Shown: positions 1 to 9,613 of the stretch, piece after piece
Numbering within the stretch: the first letter of the stretch is position 1
Layout: every line of letters starts with the position of its first letter
Source of the DNA: CAYRFQ01 sp964423615
GTDB taxonomy: Bacteria > Planctomycetota > Planctomycetia > Gemmatales > Gemmataceae
Reading direction: 5' to 3'
Assembly: GCA_964423615.1 (NCBI GenBank)
Contig: CAYRFQ010000045.1
Span: forward strand, 1-53,987
DNA: 53,987 nt
Translations under genes and position numbers: made by a program
Notes under the pieces: model-generated
What the model saw: the letters and a program-made list of their open reading frames with translations, nothing else
The model's database searches: none
What the model was told of the DNA's origin: nothing

Positions 1-110
1 AAAACTCAAGCGACTCTACCCCAAAATTAAGACTGGATGATGCAGTAGGATCTATCGCCCCTGCGGGGCTAAAAATCAAAAACACGACACTTGTTTAGCC
101 GACTAACTCG

Positions 111-171
111 GGAGAGAAAGACTTTGAAAACGAAAAACTGTACTCAATACAAGCGGGAATCGCTTGTATTG
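111..171 (+). repeat. Dispersed repeat copy 1 with internal hairpin
   Basis: Bases 121-164 match 41695-41738 at about 40 of 44 positions, in the same orientation, and the preceding purine-rich stretch is also similar. In this copy the 3' part forms an 11-bp perfect stem (145-155 with 161-171, loop GGAAT); in the other copy the right arm has decayed. A short GC hairpin (57-61 with 65-69) lies just before. I see no gene in 1-477 apart from this repeat and the leader of the next gene. Function unknown; it could be a terminator-bearing intergenic repeat. Confidence 0.6.
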
Positions 172-477
172 CCTTCAATTCCGCAGTCGATGTTTCAGAG
201 GGATTTCATCGACTCCAATCTTCAATTTCGCGTCTATTACCTTCATCTCTGGAAGACAAGTACCTCATCATAGCCGGTGAAACTGCACTTCACTGCTCCG
301 TTCAATGTCGGAAAACGCGGAACCACACGTTTGCAAGGAGTGCAGTGAAAAATGCCAGGCCACAGCTTCTCGGCAATACAGGTCCGTCCTGCGAATTTCT
401 TGATAGCGGAAACTTTCTTGGTTACCTTCAATTCGACCAAGAGATGTTGGGACTATACCAATTCCAGGAGGAACGAA

Positions 478-1842
478 ATGACTCGAATTATCTTCGCTGT
501 GAAGATCTGGTTCTTGACGGCAACTATCGCGGTGAATGCGTCAGGGATAGATCTCTTGACCGCAAAGGACACTCCGCTTTCTCGAGGGGAGGTGATCGCC
601 TTCTTCGGAGATTCCATTACGCAAGCAGGAGCCAGAAAAGGCGGCTACTGCCGACTCATCAACGATGCAATCCAGAAGGCGCATCCCGATCTTGGTGTTA
701 AAGTCATCTATGCGGGGATCAGTGGCCATAGAGTTCCTGATCTTCAAAAACGTGTTGATCGCGACATCATCAAGAAAAACCCAACAGTCGTTTTCATTTA
801 CATTGGCATCAACGACGTTTGGCACAGCATCCGTGGACGAGGTACACCCAAAGAGGACTTCGATTCGGGATTGCGATCTTTGATCAAGAAGATGATGGCA
901 GCGGGTGCAAAGATTGTCCTTTGCACCCCCAGCACGATTGGCGAGAAGACTGACGGCTCCAATAAACTCGATCCAATGTTGGAAGAATATGCTGCGATCA
1001 GTCGCAAAGTTGCGAAGGAAACAGGTTCTACATTGTGCGATCTTCGAAAAGCCTTTCTCACTCATCTGAAGAAGCACAATCCCAACAACAAGTCCCGAGG
1101 CATCCTGACCGGAGACGGTGTTCATCTCAACAGAGCGGGGAATCAGTTTGTAGCAGGTCACGCTGCCGCGGCACTTGCATTGGCCTTGCGAGAGAAATCA
1201 CAAGGGGATTCCTCAAAATCAATGAGCCTGTTTAACGGCAAGGATTTGACTGGGTGGCACGTCGATGTTCCTGAGAAGGACAAGAAGCCTGACATCGAAG
1301 CAACATTCATCGTGAGAAAAGGCAAACTTGTTAGTCTGGGCCAACCACGCGGTCATCTCATCACCGATAAGAGTTATCGGAATTATCGGCTGGTGGTGGA
1401 GTATCGATTTGCTGGGAAGCCTGGTAACTGCGGGGTGTTAGTGCATTCCTCGAAGCCACGAGCGCTCTACAAAATGTTTCCGAAATCCATCGAGGTCCAG
1501 ATGAATCACAAGCATGCAGGTGATTTCTGGTGCATCGGGGAGGACATTACGGTGCCGAACATGGTGAAGCGGCGAGGTCCCAAGGAAAAATGGGGAGTGA
1601 CCGAGGGTAAGGCCCGTCGGATTCTCAACCTGACCGATGGCTCGGAGAAGCCTGTCGGGGAGTGGAACACGATGGTTATTGAGTGTCTTGATGATCAGGT
1701 GAAAGTGTGGGTCAATGGTGACCTTGTTAACCATGGGTCAAAAAGCACTGCAACCAAAGGACGTATTGCCCTCCAAGCCGAGGGGTCTGAGGTTGAGTTT
1801 CGCAAACTGAAGCTGACCCCAATCACTAAACTGAGCAAGTAA
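478..1842 (+). CDS. Secreted SGNH/GDSL hydrolase fused to a DUF1080 domain
   Basis: A 454-residue protein. The start was chosen at the ATG preceded by AGGAGG (467-472); the frame is open further upstream but without a ribosome site. A signal peptide covers about residues 1-22. The SGNH domain follows, with block I FFGDSITQ (nucleophile Ser46), the block II Gly in GISGH, block III GIND and block V DGVH (Asp213, His216), all catalytic residues present. From about residue 249 a DUF1080 (3-keto-disaccharide hydrolase-type, concanavalin-like) domain begins with SLFNGKDLTGWHV. SGNH enzymes deacylate esters and often act on acetylated polysaccharides; DUF1080 proteins are abundant in planctomycetes and linked to glycan breakdown. 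The inferred role is extracytoplasmic removal of acyl groups from a glycan. The exact substrate is not visible. Confidence 0.9.
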   Translation: MTRIIFAVKIWFLTATIAVNASGIDLLTAKDTPLSRGEVIAFFGDSITQAGARKGGYCRLINDAIQKAHPDLGVKVIYAGISGHRVPDLQKRVDRDIIKKNPTVVFIYIGINDVWHSIRGRGTPKEDFDSGLRSLIKKMMAAGAKIVLCTPSTIGEKTDGSNKLDPMLEEYAAISRKVAKETGSTLCDLRKAFLTHLKKHNPNNKSRGILTGDGVHLNRAGNQFVAGHAAAALALALREKSQGDSSKSMSLFNGKDLTGWHVDVPEKDKKPDIEATFIVRKGKLVSLGQPRGHLITDKSYRNYRLVVEYRFAGKPGNCGVLVHSSKPRALYKMFPKSIEVQMNHKHAGDFWCIGEDITVPNMVKRRGPKEKWGVTEGKARRILNLTDGSEKPVGEWNTMVIECLDDQVKVWVNGDLVNHGSKSTATKGRIALQAEGSEVEFRKLKLTPITKLSK

Positions 1843-2008
1843 GAAATCGCGTTTCGTGAAGCGAGCACTGTCTTGGTAGTTCCGGCTCATCGATTTAAAG
1901 ACGGAAAAGGCGGGAAAAAGCTGAGATGAAAAATTTTGGGCCGGACTGTCTGTGCGTGGGTCGTTTTCGCCTTGCGGCTTTCCGCGGAAAAATATTTGTA
2001 ACTCAGCC

Positions 2009-2038
2009 ACCGTTGGACACTCCGAGGTGTCCAACGGT
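2009..2038. terminator. Convergent hairpin terminator
   Basis: A perfect 12-bp inverted repeat (2009-2020 with 2027-2038, loop TCCGAG) lies between two convergent genes, the SGNH hydrolase ending at 1842 and the HtrA-like protease ending at 2097. There is no strong T-run on either side, so it may act as a bidirectional or Rho-assisted terminator or an mRNA end protector. Confidence 0.6.
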
Positions 2039-2096
2039 TGGGTCGCAATGTCGCATGTGAATGTGATGTTTGGGCCGTTGGAGCCTACCTGTTCCG

Positions 2097-3497
2097 CTAT
2101 CCCGCGAGGGAAAGCGTGTCTTTTTGAATTGCTCCGATGTGCAGGTAAGGAGGCTGGTCAACAGCCAAACGCTTCCACATACCTTCGGGGGGCAGCTTCA
2201 CCGAGTCGACTTGGATCGGTTGGAATGTCGTAGCTGTCATTCGAGCCCACTCCGTCACCGATTGGATCAACTCGTTCGATTGCACTTGGAACATCGAAAT
2301 CGAAGTTGCTCTTGGTTCAGTTCGAACCGCATCAACTGCCTTGTTGGTCGTCGCTTCGGCCTTTTCCGCATGGATCGCAAGTGTAATTCCATGGTCCGAC
2401 TTTGTGGTTGGTTCGGTCGTTGTGTTCGAATAGGTTGCCGGTGTTTCCGTCCTCGCTATTTCCGTACTGACATGTTGCGTTCCGTTTTCGGCCGGGAGGG
2501 CGAAAGCCTGTTGGTAAGCCTGGGCGTCCATCAGAGTGAGCGAAACGACCATGTTATCCTGACCACGAACGACTTGTAGCTTGACCTCTTCTCCAGCTCT
2601 CCGGCCCCACATCATCCGTTCGACATCGAATTTGTTTGCGACTTTGTATCCGTTGACAGACCGAATGACGTCACCTTTTTGTAATCCGGCTCGTCCTGCC
2701 GGAGTCGCCCGATGGACAGACCGAACGATGGTTCGTTGTCGGTCCCCGATCTCAGCTATGACAGTTTCTTGACAATCCAGGCCGTGGCCGATCTGCGAAA
2801 TCTCCAGAGCACTCAGTTTTTTGGCCAACAAATCACACACTTTGTCTGCGTTGATGGCGAAGGCAATTCCTTGAGCGCCCTGACGGAGAGCTACGTTGAT
2901 GCCAATTAGTTCTCCGTTGATGTTCAGGAGCGGGCCTCCCGAGTTACCTGGGTTGATTGGGGCGCTGGTCAAAATCAGACCTTCCAACACCTCACCGGAA
3001 GGCATTTTGATGGTTTGATTTAAGTTGCTTACCAACCCGTGGGTCACGGTGAACTCGTATCCGAAAGGATGACCGATGGCTACGACATCCTCACCTTTCT
3101 GCAAATCACTGGCCGTTGCAAAGCGAAGCGCTTTGAGGTGAGACTGGACTTTGATGCGCAACACAGCCAGGTCACTCTCCGGAACTCGGAGAACCACATA
3201 CCCCGTCAACTTCGTTTTATCTGCCAAGTAAACGTCGACTTCGCTGCGCCCTCCAATGACGTGATAGTTGGTAATGATATACCCACGTTCATCGATGATC
3301 ACGCCGGTTCCAATGGACGGTCGTCCCTCAGTTCGTCGGGACGGGATTTTGATAGCGACGATGCTCTGTTCCGTCTTTTCGACCGCTTTAACGATAGGTG
3401 TGCGACGCGAGACTTCACACTTTGCCTCTGTTCCGGCCCCGCTCATCACCCAGAGTGCTGCGATTAGCGCAGCACCAAAGGAACACTTCTTATTCAT
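2097..3497 (-). CDS. HtrA/DegP-like trypsin-fold serine protease with PDZ domain
   Basis: A 466-residue S1C-family protein. The start chosen is the ATG of MNKKCSFGAA, with AAAGGACG just upstream, followed by a signal peptide (about residues 1-26), so it is secreted to the periplasm or cell envelope. The catalytic triad is visible: His79 in TNYHVIGG, Asp109 in SDLAVL, Ser186 in NPGNSGGPL. One PDZ domain lies at about 265-340 (TPAGRAGLQKGDVIRSVNG). The remaining 120 or so residues are low-complexity, Thr/Glu rich and of no recognised fold. The family degrades misfolded envelope proteins. The gene is co-oriented with the kinase upstream but 364 bp separate them, so it probably has its own promoter. 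The longer reading frame to 3587 has no signal peptide at its N-terminus and was not used. Confidence 0.92.
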   Translation of the reverse strand: MNKKCSFGAALIAALWVMSGAGTEAKCEVSRRTPIVKAVEKTEQSIVAIKIPSRRTEGRPSIGTGVIIDERGYIITNYHVIGGRSEVDVYLADKTKLTGYVVLRVPESDLAVLRIKVQSHLKALRFATASDLQKGEDVVAIGHPFGYEFTVTHGLVSNLNQTIKMPSGEVLEGLILTSAPINPGNSGGPLLNINGELIGINVALRQGAQGIAFAINADKVCDLLAKKLSALEISQIGHGLDCQETVIAEIGDRQRTIVRSVHRATPAGRAGLQKGDVIRSVNGYKVANKFDVERMMWGRRAGEEVKLQVVRGQDNMVVSLTLMDAQAYQQAFALPAENGTQHVSTEIARTETPATYSNTTTEPTTKSDHGITLAIHAEKAEATTNKAVDAVRTEPRATSISMFQVQSNELIQSVTEWARMTATTFQPIQVDSVKLPPEGMWKRLAVDQPPYLHIGAIQKDTLSLAG

Positions 3498-3861
3498 GAA
3501 GATACGTCCTTTCGACAACCTGGCAATCTCACCTAAGGGGAGCGAGACCCATGGCTTTCCGTCCCCGCCTCGCGACGGGTTTGGCATTTATCGTGGAGTA
3601 ACAGTTGAGTAGAGGAAGGCTTGGAGGGGGATGCCGTGCCCAACTGACGTCAACAAAACACTAGCATAGAAAACAGGAAGAGGCGATTCACAAAGTATAA
3701 ATTTCACCCCCGCGTACTTTGCAGGAGCAGGAAAACGGAGCTAGTCGATTCGATGGGTTGGCGAAGTTCGAAGTCAACGAATGGCAGTTCGGCAACGTCG
3801 AGTGCTCGAAGAGTTCGTGGAAAGGCAGGTCACTTGGGCTCTGTTCGCGAGCTTTGGCTTA
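3498..3861. other. Intergenic, 364 bp, probable promoter region of the protease
   Basis: Lies between the kinase stop and the protease start, both on the minus strand. No coding signal, strong hairpin or repeat was seen. It should hold the kinase terminator and the protease promoter, but I could not identify either convincingly. Confidence 0.4.
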
Positions 3862-4827
3862 CTAAGTCTCCAGTTCTTTCAAGGCAGCAGCGAACTCCGC
3901 GGCTGTTTGGAATCTGTCTTTGGGTCGCCGCTCTACCGCTTTCCTCAGAAAACGGACTGTAGCATCATCCAGGTCAGGATTTAAATCGAGGGGATCGCGT
4001 CCGGGCATATTCATATGACTCATCAACGTTTGCATGGAATCGGCCTTCTCCCAAGGCAGGCCACCAGTAAACATTTCGTAGGCTGTCACACCCAGTGCAA
4101 ATAAGTCTACCCTGTGATCGGTAGTTTCCCGTTTGATGAGTTCTGGAGCGAGGTAGTCAGGCGTTCCTGTACGGTTGCCTGGTTTGCAAAAGTCCGGCGT
4201 GTAAGGAATACTAAGGCCCAAGTCGATGATCTGCACAACATCGTCGGACGTCACCATGATGTTGCGGGGACAGATATCTCTATGAAGGAACTTTTTCTGG
4301 TGCATGAATTCCAAGCCTTCGGCGACTTGGATCAAGTAATTCACTCGGTTGCCTTCGAGTTGCTTCGATTTGGTCTCTACGAGGAAATTTAGACCTACGC
4401 CCTCGATCAAGGCCATGACGATGTATTGTTCCCCTTGGTTCGTCAGGCCATGTTCGTAGGTCTTGACGATATTTCGATGCTGAAGGAGTTCCAGGATTTC
4501 GCCCTCTGAGGGTCGTTTCAGTCCTTGAAAACGGGCCTCAAATTTCTTGGTTTTCTCCTTATCGAGCACCTTCAAGCAGACCGTCCGTCCAATCTTTTTG
4601 TCCCGTGCACGCCAAACCTTGGACATGCTCCCCTGCCCAGTTCGGCCAAGAAGTTCGAATCGTGAGTCGACGTTAATTTTGGGAAGCCGTTTTTTCTTGT
4701 CGGAAGTCTTGGGTTTTGCTTCTGACTTGGTGGGCTTCTTTTTAGCTTGTTTGGATTTTTTCGGGTCCGCCGATTTCGACTTCTTGTTTCCGCCAAAAAG
4801 ACCTTTGAGTTTCGCGAAGATGTCCAC
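3862..4827 (-). CDS. Ser/Thr protein kinase with lysine-rich N-terminal tail
   Basis: A 321-residue Hanks-type kinase starting at a GTG with GAGGAA seven bases upstream. Residues 12-50 form a very basic Lys/Ser/Pro-rich tail with no recognised fold. The kinase domain spans about 56-318: glycine loop GRTGQGSMSKV, ATP-anchoring Lys86 (VCLKVL), catalytic loop HRDICPRN (Asp184, Asn189), DLG in place of DFG (Asp202), activation-loop end GTPDYLAPE. All catalytic residues are present, so it should be active. No transmembrane segment or sensor domain is present, which suggests a cytoplasmic kinase, possibly held at membrane or nucleic acid by the basic tail. It follows accD by 198 bp on the same strand. 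The target is unknown. Confidence 0.9.
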   Translation of the reverse strand: MDIFAKLKGLFGGNKKSKSADPKKSKQAKKKPTKSEAKPKTSDKKKRLPKINVDSRFELLGRTGQGSMSKVWRARDKKIGRTVCLKVLDKEKTKKFEARFQGLKRPSEGEILELLQHRNIVKTYEHGLTNQGEQYIVMALIEGVGLNFLVETKSKQLEGNRVNYLIQVAEGLEFMHQKKFLHRDICPRNIMVTSDDVVQIIDLGLSIPYTPDFCKPGNRTGTPDYLAPELIKRETTDHRVDLFALGVTAYEMFTGGLPWEKADSMQTLMSHMNMPGRDPLDLNPDLDDATVRFLRKAVERRPKDRFQTAAEFAAALKELET

Positions 4828-5025
4828 GGAAAATTCCTCTGAGGCTCCCGCAGGCAGCCCAAAAATTCACGGACAGCAGGCTGTCTGCAACCCGATCGGG
4901 TAACAGAACTCTTCCGGAGGGAGAGGCCTATCTTGTTCAAGTGTTTGTAAGACTCAAGGGAGGTCGCACAGACCAGGTTCGGACTCAGAGAGTTTTCTAC
5001 GACCGCTCCCAAAAACTTGCTACCT

Positions 5026-5844
5026 TTATTTTCCACAATAGTCAATGATCGTGGCAAGTTCCGTTCGGAGGTCTTTACGTGCCACGATCCGATCTACGAA
5101 CCCATGTTTCAAAAGGAACTCGGCGGTTTGGAACCCTTGAGGCAGTTCCAATCGAATCGTATTCTTGATCGTTCTTGGCCCAGCAAAGCCAATCATGGCC
5201 TTAGGTTCTGCCAAGGTGATGTCTCCTTGTTGGGCAAAACTGGCAGCCACACCACCCATCGTTGGGTTGGTGAGTATGCAAATGTACAACCCACCATTTT
5301 GCTTGAATCGAGCCAAGGCGGTAGAGATTTTAGCCATCTGCATGAGGGACAAAATTCCCTCTTGCATCCTTGCACCTCCGCCAGACCCACTCACGATGAT
5401 GAGGGGTAGGCTTCGGTTTTTGGCTTCTTCTGCGGCAATCGTCAATTTCTCTCCGACGACCGATCCCATACTGCCAGCCATGAACGAAAAATCTGTTACG
5501 CCCAGAACCACCGGACGACCTCGCACAAAACCTTTTCCGATAACGCCGGCGTCTTTCATTCCCGTTTTGGCCTGCTCGACCCTGATTCGCTCATGATACG
5601 GTACTCGGTCTTGGAACCCGAGTGGGTCTTTTGGCCGTAAGTCCGTAGCCCACTCTTCGAAACTTTCAGCATCCAACAGCTGCTTGACGCGTTCACGAGC
5701 GGAGACGATGAAGTGGTGTTCACACTCGGGGCAAACATTGAAGCGGCTCTCTGCTTCCTTGCGGAAGATGGTGGCTTTGCATTGTGGGCAGCGAATCCAG
5801 AGCCCCTCGGGTACTCCGCGTTTGGGCCGATGGGCAGTTGCCAT
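5026..5844 (-). CDS. accD: Acetyl-CoA carboxylase carboxyltransferase subunit beta
   Basis: A 272-residue AccD from the ATG of MATAHRPKRG; a GTG ten codons upstream is possible but less likely. The N-terminal zinc ribbon has four Cys (19, 22, 38, 41: CPQC and CPEC). The crotonase-fold carboxyltransferase core has GSMGSVVGEKL, SGSGGGARMQEG, NPTMGGVAASF and the AEPKAMIGFAGPR segment. With AccA it transfers the carboxyl group from carboxybiotin to acetyl-CoA, giving malonyl-CoA, the first committed step of fatty acid synthesis. The length fits the family (about 270-305). AccA, AccB and AccC are not in this window. The gene is divergent from mdh. Confidence 0.96.
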   Translation of the reverse strand: MATAHRPKRGVPEGLWIRCPQCKATIFRKEAESRFNVCPECEHHFIVSARERVKQLLDAESFEEWATDLRPKDPLGFQDRVPYHERIRVEQAKTGMKDAGVIGKGFVRGRPVVLGVTDFSFMAGSMGSVVGEKLTIAAEEAKNRSLPLIIVSGSGGGARMQEGILSLMQMAKISTALARFKQNGGLYICILTNPTMGGVAASFAQQGDITLAEPKAMIGFAGPRTIKNTIRLELPQGFQTAEFLLKHGFVDRIVARKDLRTELATIIDYCGK

Positions 5845-6279
5845 GGTCGACGAGCCTCGCTTTAACGAAGTCACAGATCATCCTTGGAATCGGGAAAAAG
5901 ACGGGTGGGGATTTCGTCTCGGATCGAATCGCTTCCACACGTACTTCTGATCTTTGTACAGGAATGAACATACTTGTTCCCTTTAATCTTTAATCACAAC
6001 CGAGTTGTAAGATCCCGTCAAGGGGATTTCTTCCAGGGACCTTTCCAGTCGTTGGCAGGGATTCCCAACAAAACGGATGTGAGAAGACTACGGGCTCTTT
6101 CGAACAGAGCCCGAATTACGAAACAGGGCCTGCAGGTTCGTGTTGATAGTCGTCGACGCTCGCGTTTTATATTTTAACAATTGAACGCTGTGGGAAAAAA
6201 AGTCTCGAATCAAGCGTCAAACCGCCAGAGAGAAATCGGTGGTATTAAAGAACTCCAGCACGAAATAAAGGAACTCACC
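5845..6279. promoter_or_regulatory. Divergent accD/mdh intergenic region with leader hairpin
   Basis: These 435 bp hold the promoters of both divergent genes. For mdh, TTGATA (6143-6148) and TATATT (6168-6173) are 19 bp apart, a weak sigma-70-like pair. A perfect 8-bp hairpin (CGGGCTCT 6091-6098 with 6106-6113) lies upstream of that promoter. No gene was seen. Confidence 0.35.
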
Positions 6280-7290
6280 ATGGCTGACGTACTCCGTGTT
6301 GCCGTAACGGGAGCTGCCGGACAGGTAGCTTATGCGATGTTGGCGAGGCTTGCCTCGGGAGAAGTATTCGGTCCGGACAAGAAAATCATTTTGCAGATGC
6401 TCGAAATTCCGAAAGACCCAAACCGCGAAGGGTTGCAAGCGATGGACGTGCTCGAAGGGGTCGCAATGGAACTGGAAGACTGCGGCTTTCCGAATCTGCA
6501 AGAGATCATTTTGACGGACGACCCCAACGTTGCGTTCAAGGACTGCAATTGGGCTTTGTTAGTTGGTTCGTTCCCTCGTAAGGCGGGGATGGAGCGAAAG
6601 GATCTCTTGGGTATCAATGGAAAGATCTTCGTCGGACAAGGGCAGGCTCTGGCGAAGAACGCGGCGTCGGACGTTCGTGTTTTGGTCGTCGGAAATCCTT
6701 GCAACACGAACTGCCTAGTGGCTTACAACAACGCCAAGGACATTCCCCAAGACCGATGGACTGCCATGACCCGGCTCGATCACAACCGAGCAGTGGGTGC
6801 CCTGGCCAAGAAGGCAGGTGTGCTAGGTAACCAGATCACCAACATGACGATCTGGGGTAACCACAGCGCCACGCAATACGCCGACTTCACCAACACCAAA
6901 ATCGGTGGAAAGCCCGTCACAGAAGTCATAACCGACCGCGATTGGTTGGAGAACACGTTCGTCCCACAAAACCAAAAACGTGGAGCGATGGTGATCAAGG
7001 CTCGGGGTTCCAGCTCGGCCATGTCAGCGGCCAACGGAGCAATCGATCACGTCAAGAGTATGGTCAATCCCACACCCGCAAACGATTGGGTGAGCGCGGC
7101 GGTTGTTTCCCAGGGCGAGTATGGTGTTCCCACCGGACTCGTCTTCAGCTATCCATGCACTAGCCAGGGGGACGGCCAATATAAAATCGTGGAAGGCGTC
7201 CAACTCGATGCGTATGGACAAGACTTGTTCAAGAAAACACTCGCGGAACTGGAAGAAGAACGAGACGCCGTGAAAGATTTGCTCGGGTAA
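6280..7290 (+). CDS. mdh: NAD-dependent malate dehydrogenase
   Basis: A 336-residue enzyme starting at the ATG of MADVLRV, preceded by AAAGGA at a good distance; the frame is open back to a TTG at 6181 but without family similarity. The Rossmann segment is VTGAAGQVAYAM. Other diagnostic parts are ENTF-VPQNQ, NPCNTNCLVA, the substrate-binding MTRLDHNRA and the catalytic His in IWGNHSATQY. These place it in the cytosolic-type (group 2, Thermus-like) malate dehydrogenases, which interconvert malate and oxaloacetate in the TCA cycle. It is a single-gene unit, convergent with the methyltransferase that follows. Confidence 0.96.
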   Translation: MADVLRVAVTGAAGQVAYAMLARLASGEVFGPDKKIILQMLEIPKDPNREGLQAMDVLEGVAMELEDCGFPNLQEIILTDDPNVAFKDCNWALLVGSFPRKAGMERKDLLGINGKIFVGQGQALAKNAASDVRVLVVGNPCNTNCLVAYNNAKDIPQDRWTAMTRLDHNRAVGALAKKAGVLGNQITNMTIWGNHSATQYADFTNTKIGGKPVTEVITDRDWLENTFVPQNQKRGAMVIKARGSSSAMSAANGAIDHVKSMVNPTPANDWVSAAVVSQGEYGVPTGLVFSYPCTSQGDGQYKIVEGVQLDAYGQDLFKKTLAELEEERDAVKDLLG

Positions 7291-7451
7291 AGTCGAGGGT
7301 TGTGATTCGAGAGTTGAGAGGTAGAACCTCTTGCAAGGGCGTGACTGAAAACGGAAAACCAACGATGACGCGAAAACCGCTGATTCGTTTCGTTCATCCT
7401 CTGTATGTCAACTTTGGTTTGTCTCTCGACTCTTCGATCACGGTTCTCGTC

Positions 7452-8189
7452 TCACTTGACGGCTCGAATCAGTAACAATGTGCCTGGTTTACCCCGGTTG
7501 ATTTCGCTGTTCTCCCACGGGTGGTAGAGGGTACGAAGGAATCGCGGCAGTACTTTGTCGAGTTGCCCTGGTCGCGAAAAACTCCTGCATTGGATGGACG
7601 AGAACTGACGAGCATACCGTTTGACATCCTCGGGAGTATTGCACCGATAGTGAGTTGGGTAGTTTTCGTACCGACCATTCCCTCTCTCGCCCATGATCCG
7701 ACTGAGATACCAGTCCTTGCATTGGAGAGTCTCCATCCACATGGAAATTTTGCCAAACCAATGACGTGCGTCCACAGTCATGGCCCAAAAAATTCCTCCA
7801 TCCACAAGGACTTTATGTAACTTGGACCAAAAAGGTTCTGGCTGCAAGACATGCTCCAAAACCATCACCGAAAAGGCGACATGAACGCTGTTTGCTGGAA
7901 GGTCCGTATCCTCAAACAGACATCGATGAAGTTTCGTGACATGCCTCCCGGGGGTCACCTCTACGTCTGGCTCCACACCGATGTATTGTCCTGAAAATGT
8001 TGCGAGTGATTCTTGGAGAGGAATATCTGTGTCGAAACCTTTTCCACAACCGATGTCCAGAAACGTTGGTTCTTGATCGAATGTTCGCGCGTCTTCCAAA
8101 ATCAGATCGTGGAGGATGCGGTCTCGCCAAACGCCCTCTTGATATTGTTGGAGGGCTCTCTCAAACACGTTCTCCGATAACATCGCCAT
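7452..8189 (-). CDS. Class I SAM-dependent methyltransferase
   Basis: A 245-residue protein. Motif I is LDIGCGKGFDTD (SAM-binding glycine loop), an acidic residue closing the second strand is in IGVEPD, and post-motif segments include VMVLEHVLQPEPFW, typical of Methyltransf_11/12-type enzymes. The C-terminal half (WFGKISMWMETL, LPRFLRTLYHPWE) resembles enzymes acting on lipids or polysaccharide precursors, but the acceptor cannot be read from sequence. No transmembrane segment. AAGG precedes the ATG; a second ATG lies two codons on. It is convergent with mdh and co-oriented with tsaD, which lies 227 bp upstream. Confidence 0.85.
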   Translation of the reverse strand: MAMLSENVFERALQQYQEGVWRDRILHDLILEDARTFDQEPTFLDIGCGKGFDTDIPLQESLATFSGQYIGVEPDVEVTPGRHVTKLHRCLFEDTDLPANSVHVAFSVMVLEHVLQPEPFWSKLHKVLVDGGIFWAMTVDARHWFGKISMWMETLQCKDWYLSRIMGERGNGRYENYPTHYRCNTPEDVKRYARQFSSIQCRSFSRPGQLDKVLPRFLRTLYHPWENSEINRGKPGTLLLIRAVK

Positions 8190-8416
8190 CTTACGAGCCT
8201 TCTATGTCTCTGGTGCCTTTTGTTTTCTAGCTTTATCTCTCCAAATATACCCCAGGAATCATTTCCCAGTATCGTTTTCCGCAACGCGGTATTGTCTTTT
8301 CTCACCTCGTTTGCGGCGGTAGTTGATGGAAGAGGGCTTCAAAAAAACAGTAGAGACGGGTGGCAGGAAACGGAATCCAAGCCGTAACCTGAGTGTTGGG
8401 TCGAATAAAGCTACTG

Positions 8417-9466
8417 TCAGGTCGCTGATGCACTCCGGGTTGGGACATAACTGGGAAATGCGTCCAGCTCCAAAGGAGCAAAATCTTGCTGGTTCCACTT
8501 TTCGATCGCCACAGCCGCCATGGCTGCGTTGTCCGTGCACAAGTTCATTGGTGGAATAAACAACTCGGCTTCTTGGTGCTGGACCATTTCTTCGAGTGCG
8601 GCTCGGAGGACTTTATTCGCTGTGACCCCTCCGCCAACGGCCAGACGTCGAAGTCCGGTTTGTTCGAGTGCCTGTCGGGATTTGGCTACGAGCACGTCCA
8701 CCACGGCTTTTTGAAAACTCGCCGCAAGGTCCTTGCGTGTCTGTCCTGGTGGGGGTGGGTCGCCTTGGGTGACGTTGGGACCAAAAATCGTGTACAAGAC
8801 GGAGGTCTTCAAACCACTAAAACTAAAGTCGAGACGATCTTCCTTCCAGAATGCTCGCGGGAAACGATACGCCTTGGGATTTCCGCCTTCGGCCTCGCGT
8901 TCGACAGCCGGACCTCCTGGAAAACCAAGATTCAAAATCGCAGCGGCTTTGTCAAAGGCTTCACCAGCGGCGTCATCGACGGTGGCTCCGAGTAGTTCGA
9001 AATGAAGGGCCGTTTTACAATGGAACAACGACGTATGTCCGCCGCTGACGACCAGTCCCACGCAGGGAAAGATGTCCTGATCAGCTGCCATTCGACAGGC
9101 GTAGATGTGGGCTTCGATGTGGTTAGCTGCGATGAGAGGGACGCCGAGTGCCAGAGCAAACATTTTCGCCGCACTCACGCCAACAAGCAACGCACCAATC
9201 AGTCCCGGCTGATTGAGCACCACGACGGCACCGATCTGCTGGAGAGTGATCCCGGACTGGCTTATTGCTTCGTCGACGACTGGAAGGAGTTGTCGGAGAT
9301 GGGCTCTCGCGGCGACTTCAGGAACAACACCACCGAATCGAGAGTGCAGGTCATTTTGCGACGCCACGACGTTGGCGAGCACGTCACGCTGGTCCGTGAA
9401 GACGGCGGCGGCGGTTTCGTCGCACGAGGTTTCTATTGCCAGGAAGTAGGTGGGTTTTGAAGTCAC
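8417..9466 (-). CDS. tsaD: tRNA N6-adenosine threonylcarbamoyltransferase TsaD
   Basis: A 349-residue member of the Kae1/TsaD ASKHA-fold family. Visible signatures are AIETSCDETAAAV, GGVVPEVAARAH, the metal-binding HIEAH (His116, His120), VSGGHTSLF and the C-terminal CTDNAAMAA Asp. It transfers the threonylcarbamoyl group to A37 of ANN-decoding tRNAs, with TsaB and TsaE, which are not here. The segment usually read as T-x-GPGL is VVLNQPGLIGALLVG here, a small departure. The start is a GTG with no strong ribosome site, so the N-terminus could be a few residues off. Divergent from the TIGR02996 gene. Confidence 0.95.
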   Translation of the reverse strand: MTSKPTYFLAIETSCDETAAAVFTDQRDVLANVVASQNDLHSRFGGVVPEVAARAHLRQLLPVVDEAISQSGITLQQIGAVVVLNQPGLIGALLVGVSAAKMFALALGVPLIAANHIEAHIYACRMAADQDIFPCVGLVVSGGHTSLFHCKTALHFELLGATVDDAAGEAFDKAAAILNLGFPGGPAVEREAEGGNPKAYRFPRAFWKEDRLDFSFSGLKTSVLYTIFGPNVTQGDPPPPGQTRKDLAASFQKAVVDVLVAKSRQALEQTGLRRLAVGGGVTANKVLRAALEEMVQHQEAELFIPPMNLCTDNAAMAAVAIEKWNQQDFAPLELDAFPSYVPTRSASAT

Positions 9467-9613
9467 GAGTCATTCACGTATGTGGAAGTTGAATACCGGG
9501 CTACTGATCCAAACTATATCCGATTCCTGAGAAATTAGGTGGGGTTTCCCAAGAGATTCGAGACAATTCTTTGGAGAGCGACTTTGAGTGGAACTCTCCG
9601 GAGGCCTAGTGAA

